From: Bacteroidales bacterium
GTDB lineage: Bacteria; Bacteroidota; Bacteroidia; Bacteroidales; UBA12170
Assembly: GCA_021158405.1 (NCBI GenBank)
Contig: JAGGUP010000059.1
Coordinates: 1 to 55,352 of the forward strand
Length of the DNA: 55,352 nucleotides
Reading direction: 5' to 3'
The notes beneath the pieces were generated by a model that was not told the DNA's origin, searched no databases, and saw nothing but the letters and a program-made list of their open reading frames with translations. The position numbers and the translations under genes are program-made. This document shows positions 17,672 to 25,821 of this stretch, in pieces. The first letter of the stretch is position 1. The number at the start of each line of letters is the position of its first letter.

Positions 17672-17817
17672 TTGAAATAGTATTTATTGCGGAATTTAAT
17701 TTGCCTGTTTGTCTTAAAAAGCATTTTTCAGTTTAAAGAACTGGCATTGCTAACGAGCGAATTTTTGCAAATTTTCGAAAAAAGTGGCGCGTATTGTATT
17801 TTAGAAAATTTTATCAT

Positions 17818-17825
17818 TATCTTTG
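17818..17825 (+). promoter_or_regulatory. -7 box of the TPR/caspase-fold gene
   Basis: TATCTTTG, 31 bases before the ATG at 17857, fits TAnnTTTG. A weak ATTG lies about 21 bases upstream in the place expected for -33. Confidence 0.4.
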
Positions 17826-17856
17826 GAGGAATCTTTTTTCTTAAAATATAAATGCA

Positions 17857-20346
17857 ATGAAATTAAAATCTACTCTCCTAATCATTAGCCTGTTTATTTC
17901 CTTTTCAGGAATATTTGCTCAGGAAAAAGCCAAAACTTTTTATAAAGACGGTTCAAAAGAATTTAAAAAAGGATTGTTTGCCGCTTCAATTGCCAATTTT
18001 ACAACAGCAATTCAACTGGACGAGAATTATATTGATGCTTATTTTTATAGAGCTAAAGCCTTTAGCGCCACAGATCAACCCGAAAAAGCAATTGAAGATT
18101 TTGATGTAGTAAACAATCTTGATATTGAAAATAAAAAGGCATGGTTAAGCAATGGCGAGTTGAATTTCAAATTAAAGAATTATTCAAAAGCGTCAGAAAA
18201 ATATGCACAATATCTTAATTTTGAAAAAAAAGATTTAGCTATCTACAATAAGATAATAAGTTCATTATATGCTATTCAGGAATGGCAGAAAGCATTGAAA
18301 TACGCAAAACAATCGCTCGAAATAAAGGATTTAATCGAGACCTATTATATTATTGGAGACATAGATTTTATTATCAAGGATTATACAAATGCTGAATCTG
18401 CATTTCGTTCTGTTCTTGAAGAAAATTCGGATCATTTAAATGCTCGCTTAGCGCTTGCTGAAACTTTGTACGCACAAGGTCGTTATGACGAGGCTATACG
18501 TGAAGCGGATAAAGCGATTGCAAGTACCAGTTACAATAAGAAAGCCTATCTCACGCGTGTTCACGCTTTTCATAAAAAACTAGATTATCCTCAAGCCATA
18601 AAGGATCTAACTAAAATTATTGAAGTCAATAAAGAGGATGATGATATATTGAATTTGATAAATGATAGAGGCGATTTATTTTTGGAATATAGTCAACCGA
18701 TGAAAGCCATTGCTGATTATACTTTTGTGATTAATCAAGATGCGAAGAACCTTTATGCGCTTTCTCAAAGGGCAAAAGCCTATGTGGATATTACTAGAAA
18801 TGATGCTGCAATTATCGATTATTCAGAAATTGTTAATCTATCGAATACGATGGAAATCGATAAAAATTTATTGAACAAAACGAAATCGTTTTTGATTGAA
18901 TTAAAAAGAGAAAAGAATAAACCAAGAATCGATATTATAGACGATAATTTTTCGGAAGAAGAATTATGTGTTCCCTTTGGCCAGAATGAAGTGACTATTC
19001 GGGTAGTGGTGAAAGATGAAAATCCGATTAAAAAAATTACTATTCAAGATGGTGAAATTAGTGAACAACCTTCAACCGCAGATAAATCTGATCCAATACC
19101 TAAAAGTGAACAGAGCTATGATTATTTGGCAAAATTAGATTTATCAGAAAGAGATAAAATAACGATTACAGCCGAAGACACCTATGGAAATGCTACTGAG
19201 AAAATTTTTACAATAAAGCGTATTGAAAAAAATACTCCGAATTTGGTATTTATAAACCCTGTTGTTGTAGGGAATGATACTATTGTCGTTAAAAGTGATT
19301 CCTCCATGGTTTCCTTCGAAGGAAAAGCTAAAGATGAAAGCCTCATTAAATCGCTTACATTTAATAGCCAGCCTGTTTCGTTTAATATGGAAGAAAAAAA
19401 TCCATCTTTTACGGCAGCTGTAAATTTGGAGAATCTCTCAAAGTTAACGGTTGAGGTATTCGATATATATAACAATCGATTGACTCGTGAATATGTTATT
19501 CAGCGTGATACTCTTGAGGCAGATCAGAAACCATTAAAACAAGCCGTAAAGCAGAAAAGTAAACCAATTATTAAGCCAATACCGGTTGCTATACCGGTTG
19601 TTGAACAAGAAGTTGAAGCCGTTGCAGTGCCTATAATTGGTGAATCTTGGGTGGTTTTCATCGAGAATTCCGCTTATACTTCCTTTGACACATTACAGCG
19701 TGCTATCTCAGAAGTTAAGCTGATGCAATCAGCACTTTCGAATTATAAGGTTGATAAAATTCTCCTTAAGCAGAATATGACAAAAGATCAAATGGCTAGA
19801 TTCTTCTCTATCGAATTGCGCGATTTGATTAATTCAAATAATGTAAATTCACTCATTATTTGGTATGCTGGACAAGGACTGTATTTAAACGAAGCCGGTT
19901 ATTGGATTCCAGTTGATGCTGTATCTGACGATGAATTCAGTTATTATAATACGAATAATTTGAAGACAAGTATGCAACTGTATGTAGATAAGATTCCGCA
20001 TATACTGGTTGTTTCGGATGCTTGTTTAGTTGGAAGCTCTTTTCATGAACCATTCGAGATCTTCCTCGACGTTAGAAAGTGTACAGATGAAAACGCTATC
20101 AAAAATAGGTCGGCTCAGATGTTTTTTGCGGAGGATTCTAATTTATCAACAGAGAATACTATTTTTGCTGAAATATTTTCTAATATGCTGATTTATAATA
20201 CAGAAAAATGTATTTCAATTGAAGCCATTGTATCAAAAGTAACAGAAACGATGGTAAGTAAAAATCTGAAAAGGCCTCAATTTGGTAAGATATCCAACTT
20301 TTCTGATGAAAATGGTACTTTTTTCTTTCTTAAGAATCAAAAATAA
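17857..20346 (+). CDS. Exported TPR protein with degenerate caspase-like (C14) domain
   Basis: An 829-residue protein with the signal peptide MKLKSTLLIISLFISFSGIF, followed by AQ. Residues about 22-350 form TPR-type helical repeats (SIANFTTAIQLDENYIDAYF, AIIDYSEIVNL). Residues about 355-560 look like two Ig-like beta domains (EVTIRVVVKDENPIKKITIQ). A Pro/Lys/Val linker follows. From about residue 595 there is a caspase-like fold (GESWVVFIENSAYTSFDTLQ). The catalytic Cys position is kept (C723 in SDACLVGSS). The catalytic His position, GHG in active family members, reads YAGQG with Gln at residue 673, codon CAA at 19873-19875. The usual DACxSG is also altered. It may therefore be a binding pseudoenzyme. 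It stands alone with its own promoter. Confidence 0.8.
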   Translation: MKLKSTLLIISLFISFSGIFAQEKAKTFYKDGSKEFKKGLFAASIANFTTAIQLDENYIDAYFYRAKAFSATDQPEKAIEDFDVVNNLDIENKKAWLSNGELNFKLKNYSKASEKYAQYLNFEKKDLAIYNKIISSLYAIQEWQKALKYAKQSLEIKDLIETYYIIGDIDFIIKDYTNAESAFRSVLEENSDHLNARLALAETLYAQGRYDEAIREADKAIASTSYNKKAYLTRVHAFHKKLDYPQAIKDLTKIIEVNKEDDDILNLINDRGDLFLEYSQPMKAIADYTFVINQDAKNLYALSQRAKAYVDITRNDAAIIDYSEIVNLSNTMEIDKNLLNKTKSFLIELKREKNKPRIDIIDDNFSEEELCVPFGQNEVTIRVVVKDENPIKKITIQDGEISEQPSTADKSDPIPKSEQSYDYLAKLDLSERDKITITAEDTYGNATEKIFTIKRIEKNTPNLVFINPVVVGNDTIVVKSDSSMVSFEGKAKDESLIKSLTFNSQPVSFNMEEKNPSFTAAVNLENLSKLTVEVFDIYNNRLTREYVIQRDTLEADQKPLKQAVKQKSKPIIKPIPVAIPVVEQEVEAVAVPIIGESWVVFIENSAYTSFDTLQRAISEVKLMQSALSNYKVDKILLKQNMTKDQMARFFSIELRDLINSNNVNSLIIWYAGQGLYLNEAGYWIPVDAVSDDEFSYYNTNNLKTSMQLYVDKIPHILVVSDACLVGSSFHEPFEIFLDVRKCTDENAIKNRSAQMFFAEDSNLSTENTIFAEIFSNMLIYNTEKCISIEAIVSKVTETMVSKNLKRPQFGKISNFSDENGTFFFLKNQK

Positions 20347-20399
20347 TTTCGTTTAATCAGCTAGTCTGAATAAAAATTAGAACTCAATGTTTTGGAAAA

Positions 20400-20560
20400 T
20401 GAACTACCTCGCCGCAAGCGGACGAGGTGTCAGCGAAGGATTTCTTTTTTTAATTCGCCCCAAGGGGTGTGAAACCGATTCCGGCATGGCCGGAAGAGCT
20501 CAACGATTTAATATAAACCAAGAGATCCTTCGACTACGCTTAGGATCAGTTCGACTAAAT
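20400..20560. repeat. Cluster of GC-rich hairpins in a convergent intergenic region
   Basis: Four short inverted repeats follow each other: CCTCG/CGAGG (20407-20427) enclosing CCG/CGG, CCCC-AA-GGGG (about 20458-20467), TTCCGGC-ATG-GCCGGAA (20479-20495), and GATCCT/AGGATC (20524-20547). The last contains CTTCGACTACGCTTAGGATC, a type of intergenic repeat common in this phylum. The stretch is far richer in GC than its surroundings. A 64-codon frame across it is not credible. It separates two convergent genes and could act as a transcription barrier. Confidence 0.55.
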
Positions 20561-20593
20561 AATTTTGTTTCTCAAAATTAAAGTCTCAATGAT

Positions 20594-22633
20594 TTAATTG
20601 AAAAGCTGCCAAATTAGTCCAAATGAAATGCTGGCATCAGGGTTTGGATAATGCGGACTGATAAAATAATTCTGAGGCATAAAGCTCGTATTCAGTTGCT
20701 CGTATTTAAAAAATAGACGTGCTCGTTTTATTTTGGCATTTACAAACACATCAAAATAAGGATAATTCCCAAAAGTCTGTTCATTTTGAATATAAAAAGA
20801 GCGTAAGGCTGGCATATATGCATTCGCATAATAAGCACTAAAATACCGGATATTTAGGCCAAGCTCCAAGTCTAAGGCACCATCAAAAATAGTATTTGTA
20901 TAATATAGTTTAGTATTGGAATATAAGTTGGGGACTCGTAATATGTTTTTATCGCTAACTCCTTGATAGATAATATTAATATCAATTCCAAAATCTCCTA
21001 ATCGAATGCCTTGAAAGGCAGATACGCTAAAATAGGAGAGTGGTACATTATATTGTTGAGGAACAATTGAAGTATCGAAATATAGATAATCATGAATCAA
21101 TCCTAACTTGGCTATAATTAGAGTTGACTTTCTGTTATATTGGAGCTTGAATTCCTGATATTTCTGGTTTTGAAAATTATTTTCCCATTGAAAATAAGTA
21201 CTATAAAAATGTTGGTAAATCCAGGAAGCCTGAGTTGAAGCAGAGCTAAAGGATAGATTTAGCTTGTTCTTTTTTACAGAAAGTTCAGCTTCTCCTTTCA
21301 GTTGGTATGCAGCTGTATTATCACTTCTATAAGAATAAATTCCCGATCCTTTCAGGTTTATGTTATTCGTTAATGAAAACTGTAATTTTCCTTGCGGATT
21401 GAGTTCTGACAATGTATTAAGCAGAGTGTCTTGCGCATAGCGATTTGAAACCAATCCAAGTCCAAAAGAATAAGTTAAAAATTTCAGATGTTCACTATTG
21501 TCTTTATAGGCGGCATTGCTATAGAAAAAAATATTTTCTATTTTTCGATGACTAATACTATCAAAGATATTAGTTACATCCTCAGGAAAATTAGGAATAT
21601 TTGCATAAAAGGTGGATGCTCCATCACTATCAGTGTATAAATATATTTCCTTGCTATAAGTAAAAGTATGCGACAAACGGCCATGAGGTGTAATAGGATC
21701 AAAATAAGGTTTCTTGTAATGATACACACTATAACCCTCTAAATTGAGTACATTGGTGTCTGGGATGGCGGAAAAATCGGGTTCCGCTTTAGAAAGATAA
21801 AAATTTTGTATTATGCCAACACCGGAGTATTTAACAAGATTTTCAGCATTTGCTAAATTCACACTGATAATTTGTCTGTTGGGTTCATTATTTTGCTCAT
21901 AAAGAGAATCATATGTAATACCGCCGTTTTCACTTAATACCAGCTTGTTGTGAAAATAGACCCCTTCCACTGAATAACGATGATCTTTTGTCCTATAAGC
22001 AATATTCCCATTGAAATTTTTAACATCGGTATTCTGATTGGCATAATAGCCGACCGTATTAAAAAGTTTAAAATCAATACCTGCCTTTATTTGTTTGTCT
22101 AGAAAGCTTTGGGCATGTTGAACCCTAAGAATATTTTCTTTTTTAGCTCCTTGCACATAAGAGAGCTGGGTAAAAGGAGTAGGTGTTTCAATTAATTCGA
22201 CCTCCGATAAATCACGAATAAAAAGATCATACGATTTAATGCCCAGATTAAAAGAAACTTGTGGTTTGAATTGAAGAATTAAAGGAGTATTTGCGGAACC
22301 GGTAATTCCCAGATCTTGGGAAAAGGATTGAGGCTGTTTGTTGGGATTGTAAAACTCAAAATCATGTAATGTAGTATCAATGGATGTCAGTTGGTGATAA
22401 CTAATATTTTGAGAGTAAAATGAGTAAAGTTTCACGTTTAGAAGATTTCCAATATTTAATAGAGAATCATTTTTTATTAAATTTTCATTAGGAGATTCAT
22501 TATCAGAAAGGGCTTGAGTGTTCGTTGAATTTGATGAAAAAGACTTATTGCCTATCAATTTTTGCTGAGCAAAAACAGTCATAGAAAAAGTAAAATAAAG
22601 CAGTAGAAAAAATGTTCTGATATAGTGCTTCAT
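20594..22633 (-). CDS. Putative outer-membrane porin (Porin_10 type)
   Basis: A 679-residue protein with the signal peptide MKHYIRTFFLLLYFTFSMTVFA, followed by QQ. It then has a roughly 60-residue Ser/Asn-rich leader and a long run of alternating-hydrophobicity strands rich in Tyr, Asn and Phe (RYSVEGVYFHNKLVL, NINLKGSGIYSYRSD, GIDINIIYQGVSD). It ends in SISFGLIWQLFN with an aromatic residue near the terminus, as in outer-membrane beta-barrels. There is no N-terminal plug or carboxypeptidase-regulatory domain, so it is not TonB-dependent. The pattern fits the Bacteroidota 'putative porin' family; the substrate is unknown. It is followed on the left by the hairpin cluster and preceded by rlmH on the same strand. 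Confidence 0.8.
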   Translation of the reverse strand: MKHYIRTFFLLLYFTFSMTVFAQQKLIGNKSFSSNSTNTQALSDNESPNENLIKNDSLLNIGNLLNVKLYSFYSQNISYHQLTSIDTTLHDFEFYNPNKQPQSFSQDLGITGSANTPLILQFKPQVSFNLGIKSYDLFIRDLSEVELIETPTPFTQLSYVQGAKKENILRVQHAQSFLDKQIKAGIDFKLFNTVGYYANQNTDVKNFNGNIAYRTKDHRYSVEGVYFHNKLVLSENGGITYDSLYEQNNEPNRQIISVNLANAENLVKYSGVGIIQNFYLSKAEPDFSAIPDTNVLNLEGYSVYHYKKPYFDPITPHGRLSHTFTYSKEIYLYTDSDGASTFYANIPNFPEDVTNIFDSISHRKIENIFFYSNAAYKDNSEHLKFLTYSFGLGLVSNRYAQDTLLNTLSELNPQGKLQFSLTNNINLKGSGIYSYRSDNTAAYQLKGEAELSVKKNKLNLSFSSASTQASWIYQHFYSTYFQWENNFQNQKYQEFKLQYNRKSTLIIAKLGLIHDYLYFDTSIVPQQYNVPLSYFSVSAFQGIRLGDFGIDINIIYQGVSDKNILRVPNLYSNTKLYYTNTIFDGALDLELGLNIRYFSAYYANAYMPALRSFYIQNEQTFGNYPYFDVFVNAKIKRARLFFKYEQLNTSFMPQNYFISPHYPNPDASISFGLIWQLFN

Positions 22634-22706
22634 GTTTAAATTTTAGTCGTCAAATATAGGAATAAATTAGATGTTGAAAATCGTTTGGAAGCCATTCCTA
22701 TTCATT

Positions 22707-23180
22707 TTATTCATGATGATAAGGTTCATTATTTAAAATGGTAAATGAACGGTAAATTTGCTCAACAAACAGCAGTCGTATCATTTGGTGTGAAAAAGTC
22801 ATTTTTGATAGTGAAAGCTTAAAATTAGCTCGTTGATAGACTTGATTAGAAAATCCATAAGGACCTCCAACAACGAAAACCAGACTTTTAACACTTTGAT
22901 TCATTTGTTTTTGCAGAAAAACAGACAACTCCAGTGAAGAAAACATAGTGCCATTTTCATCTAATAAAACAAGTGTGTCTGTTGATTTTATTTTGGCTAG
23001 AAGAAATTCTCCTTCTTTTTGCTTGATTTCCTCAAAACTAAGGTTTTTTGCGTTTTTAATGGCAGGAATTATTAGTTCAGAAAATGAAATATAATGTTTA
23101 AGTCGTTTGTAATATTTGGATATTCCTTCTAGCAAATAGGCTTCCTCAGTTTTTCCATGTAGGATTAATTTGATATCCAT
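22707..23180 (-). CDS. rlmH: 23S rRNA (pseudouridine(1915)-N(3))-methyltransferase
   Basis: SPOUT-fold methyltransferase acting on helix 69 of 23S rRNA in the assembled 70S ribosome. The ATG at 23180 gives 157 residues (MDIKLILHGKTEEAYL), the usual size; the frame is open to 23204 but the extra residues are not family-like. The SAM-binding knot is LVFVVGGPYGFSNQVYQ, and the C-terminal signature LSKMTFSHQMIRLLFVEQIY ends in NNEPYHHE. It lies divergent from the DUF4783-nadC operon, an arrangement frequent in Bacteroidota. Confidence 0.96.
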   Translation of the reverse strand: MDIKLILHGKTEEAYLLEGISKYYKRLKHYISFSELIIPAIKNAKNLSFEEIKQKEGEFLLAKIKSTDTLVLLDENGTMFSSLELSVFLQKQMNQSVKSLVFVVGGPYGFSNQVYQRANFKLSLSKMTFSHQMIRLLFVEQIYRSFTILNNEPYHHE

Positions 23181-23294
23181 GGTACGTTTTTTGTTAAAGA
23201 ACAAAAGTACAAATCTTTGTCATTTTATTTAATAGTGTTTGAGATAGAAATAAAAAGGAAAATAGGGCATTATATAATCGTGTCGAAAATTTGG

Positions 23295-23302
23295 TAATTT
23301 TG
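23295..23302 (+). promoter_or_regulatory. -7 box of the DUF4783-nadC-yihY operon
   Basis: TAATTTTG fits TAnnTTTG in the divergent region between rlmH and the DUF4783 gene. Transcription from here would leave a leader of about 57 bases before the ATG at 23366. No good -33 element. Confidence 0.4.
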
Positions 23303-23365
23303 CATAGAGCCTTTGTAACTATTATTATTTTATAAAGGGAAATGTGTTTTGTAATATATAAAGCA

Positions 23366-23767
23366 ATGAGAAATAGAACAATATTGATGGTATTAATTTT
23401 AAATATCATTTTGGCACCATTGTCAGCACAATCGCTAGATGATGCATTTAAACAAATGAAGTCGGCTCTTAGTGTGGGGAATTATAATAGTCTATCGAAA
23501 TTATTTTCAGAGTCGGTAGATTTAACTATACGTGATACGGATGGGATCTATAGTAAAACACAAGCCAAAGGCGTGCTCAAAAGTTTTTTTGAAAATGATA
23601 AGCCCAAATTATTTCAGATTACGCATCAAGGTTCTTCTACTGATGGTACTGTATATGCAATTGGTTTATATATTTCTGTAAATCGATCCTATCGAGTTTA
23701 TGCGTTGTTTAAAGAAAAGCAAGGAAGTGTAAAAATTGTTCAGTTGCAAATAGAAGAGGAACTTTAA
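23366..23767 (+). CDS. Exported DUF4783 domain protein
   Basis: A 133-residue protein. The ATG at 23366 puts a signal peptide at the N-terminus (MRNRTILMVLILNIILAPLS, then AQ). The upstream ATG at 23342 would add eight residues in front of it and is less likely. The mature part, LDDAFKQMKSALSVGNYNSL then VDLTIRDTDGIYSKTQAKGV, has the cone-shaped NTF2-like look of the DUF4783 family, which is confined to Bacteroidota and has no known function. Its stop overlaps the nadC start as TAATG. Because the fold is small and cupped, ligand binding is possible but unproven. Confidence 0.82.
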   Translation: MRNRTILMVLILNIILAPLSAQSLDDAFKQMKSALSVGNYNSLSKLFSESVDLTIRDTDGIYSKTQAKGVLKSFFENDKPKLFQITHQGSSTDGTVYAIGLYISVNRSYRVYALFKEKQGSVKIVQLQIEEEL

Positions 23768-24600
23768 TGACCATTAAAGAAATAATAAAACAAGCATTTA
23801 AGGAAGATATTGGAGACGGAGATCATACTTCATTATCAACAGTTCCTATAGAAAGCCACGGAAAAGCTCAATTGATCGTCAAAGAAGAGGGGGTAATTGT
23901 GGGAGTGGAAATAGCTAGACAGGTTTTTAAAGAAGTTGATTCCTCACTAAAATTTACACGATTAATCGAAGATGGTTCTGCTGTTAAGGTAGATGATATT
24001 GTTTTTGAAATTGAGGGGTTTTCTAGATCCATTCTAGCCGGAGAAAGATTAGCTTTGAATTTTATGCAACGAATGAGCGGAATTGCAACCATCACGTCTA
24101 TTTATAAAGAGAAATTGAATGGGTTGCAAACGCGACTGCTCGATACAAGAAAAACCACACCGTTATTGCGTGAATTAGAAAAACAAGCGGTTAAGTTAGG
24201 TGGTGGAGAAAATCATCGAATGGGTTTATACGATATGATTATGATAAAGGACAATCATCTTGATTTTGTCGGAGGAATAGATAAGGCTATTGATGCTTGT
24301 TCAGCCTATATCAATCAGAATAATTTAGATTTGAAAGTGGAAATTGAAGTTAGGAATTTACCAGAGCTAAGACAGGTATTGGTAAAAGGAGGTGTAAATC
24401 GAATCATGCTCGATAATTTTAATGTGGCAGAAATGATGGAAGCAGTTAAGTTAATTGGGGGAAAGTATGAGACAGAAGCCTCGGGAGGAATCACCTTGGA
24501 TACAATCAGAAAGTATGCGGAAACGGGAGTCGATTTTATTTCTGTTGGAGCTTTAACACACCATATTAAAAGTTTGGATTTAAGTTTGAAAGCAATTTAA
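23767..24600 (+). CDS. nadC: Nicotinate-nucleotide pyrophosphorylase (carboxylating)
   Basis: Quinolinate phosphoribosyltransferase, which makes nicotinate mononucleotide for de novo NAD synthesis. The protein has 277 residues. It carries EDIGDGDHTSLSTVP at the N-terminus, then FMQRMSGIATIT, LLDTRKTTPLLRELEKQAVK and GGGENHRMGLYDMIMIKDNH, which hold the basic quinolinate/PRPP pocket residues. The later barrel strands are IEIEVRNLPEL, RIMLDNFN and EASGGITLDTI. Translation is probably coupled to the DUF4783 gene through the TAATG overlap. yihY follows after 10 bases. Confidence 0.97.
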   Translation: MTIKEIIKQAFKEDIGDGDHTSLSTVPIESHGKAQLIVKEEGVIVGVEIARQVFKEVDSSLKFTRLIEDGSAVKVDDIVFEIEGFSRSILAGERLALNFMQRMSGIATITSIYKEKLNGLQTRLLDTRKTTPLLRELEKQAVKLGGGENHRMGLYDMIMIKDNHLDFVGGIDKAIDACSAYINQNNLDLKVEIEVRNLPELRQVLVKGGVNRIMLDNFNVAEMMEAVKLIGGKYETEASGGITLDTIRKYAETGVDFISVGALTHHIKSLDLSLKAI

Positions 24601-24610
24601 TTTATTGAAG

Positions 24611-25513
24611 ATGATCGAATTAAAAAAACTTTATATTAAAGCTTATCGATTTGTTCACAGTGTTACTTTACCCGGCTTTGATGGTTTGCCGATATCAAGA
24701 GTTTTTTCTTTTTTTTACAAGGGAATAATAAATGGTGCAATTACTACACGTTCGTCGGCAATAAGTTTCAATTTTTTTGTTGCTATTTTCCCAACATTAA
24801 TCTTTTTATTTACTCTTATTCCGTTTATCCCAATTGATAATTTTCAAGAAACATTATTGAGTTTATTAGAAGATGTTATTCCGCAATCGGCTTGGAATAA
24901 TGTTCAAGGAACCATGCTGGATATTATAATGCGTCCTCATGGAAACTTGTTGTCAATAGGTTTTGTTTTAGCCTTATTTTTTTCAACTAATGGAATAAAT
25001 TCTATGATAGAAGCTTTTAATGCCTCCTATCATTCTATGGAGACTCGTGGCATATTAGCTCAACGTTTGGTGGCCTTTGTCTTGATTTTGGTATTGGCTT
25101 TTATGCTGGTTTTAGCAATTACGTTTATTATTGCGGGATCGGCCTTGCTCCAGTATTTTAGAAACGAAGGTCTTTTGCAGGATAGATTTATTTATCTCTT
25201 ATTAGATTCGCTTCGCTGGATAGTATTGGTTGCCTTGACTTATTTTGGGATTTCTATTATTTATTATTGGGCTCCGGCAAAAAAACGACCCTTCAAATTT
25301 TTCTCAGCAGGTTCTAGTTCTACCACTTTAGTTATAATGCTTACTAATATTGGATTCAATTATTATGCAAATAATCTGGCGACATACAATGCTTTGTATG
25401 GATCTATCGGAACATTGCTTCTTATTTTGTTGTGGATTTATTTTAACTCCACTATCCTTTTGATCGGATTTGAACTTAATGTGAGTATTTTAAATGCTAA
25501 ACTTGAAGATTAG
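24611..25513 (+). CDS. YihY/BrkB-family inner-membrane protein
   Basis: A 300-residue polytopic membrane protein, third gene of the DUF4783-nadC operon. The start is ATG 24611; a TTG six bases earlier is also in frame. Six hydrophobic helices are visible, with the family's ITTRSSAISFNFFVAIFPTL in the first and LYGSIGTLLLILLWIYFNST in the last. Members were once called ribonuclease BN by mistake and BrkB in Bordetella; the true function is unsettled. The long C-terminal extension seen in some species is missing here. Confidence 0.88.
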   Translation: MIELKKLYIKAYRFVHSVTLPGFDGLPISRVFSFFYKGIINGAITTRSSAISFNFFVAIFPTLIFLFTLIPFIPIDNFQETLLSLLEDVIPQSAWNNVQGTMLDIIMRPHGNLLSIGFVLALFFSTNGINSMIEAFNASYHSMETRGILAQRLVAFVLILVLAFMLVLAITFIIAGSALLQYFRNEGLLQDRFIYLLLDSLRWIVLVALTYFGISIIYYWAPAKKRPFKFFSAGSSSTTLVIMLTNIGFNYYANNLATYNALYGSIGTLLLILLWIYFNSTILLIGFELNVSILNAKLED

Positions 25514-25821
25514 GGGGCAATACTTTTTATTTCTCCTTAGAATAGGAACAATTTGTAACTCAAATATCTATTCTTTTAGAATAGCCACAAAGCCCTCCCT
25601 CAAATCATGGGTTTTATTTTGATATCTGAAAACGGGTATCTAAATCCTGTATTTTGCTAAATCATAGTTTTAATATTCTGAATTAGTGTAGAATACATGT
25701 TAAATCTAGTTCAGCGATTAATCAAAAGACGAATTTTACTAAGTATATTCCTTCTTCTGATTTACAGAAAAAAGCCATTCGTCTAATGACGAATGGCTTC
25801 CAAATATCAGAATTGAGATTA
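25514..25821. other. 308-bp convergent intergenic region
   Basis: Between the stops of yihY (plus) and the OmpA-TPR gene (minus). Apart from the terminator at 25768-25797 I see only AT-rich sequence with no gene, no RNA fold and no repeat shared with other parts of the window. Confidence 0.5.
25768..25797 (-). terminator. Terminator of the OmpA-TPR gene
   Basis: A perfect 10-bp stem, GCCATTCGTC (25774-25783) with GACGAATGGC (25788-25797), and a 4-base loop. Read on the minus strand it is followed by a run of Ts (25773-25768). It lies about 25 bases beyond the minus-strand stop at 25822. Confidence 0.85.

Noticed and set aside
20387-20581. 64-codon plus-strand reading frame
   Set aside because: It runs across the GC-rich hairpin cluster; its codons simply reflect the inverted repeats.
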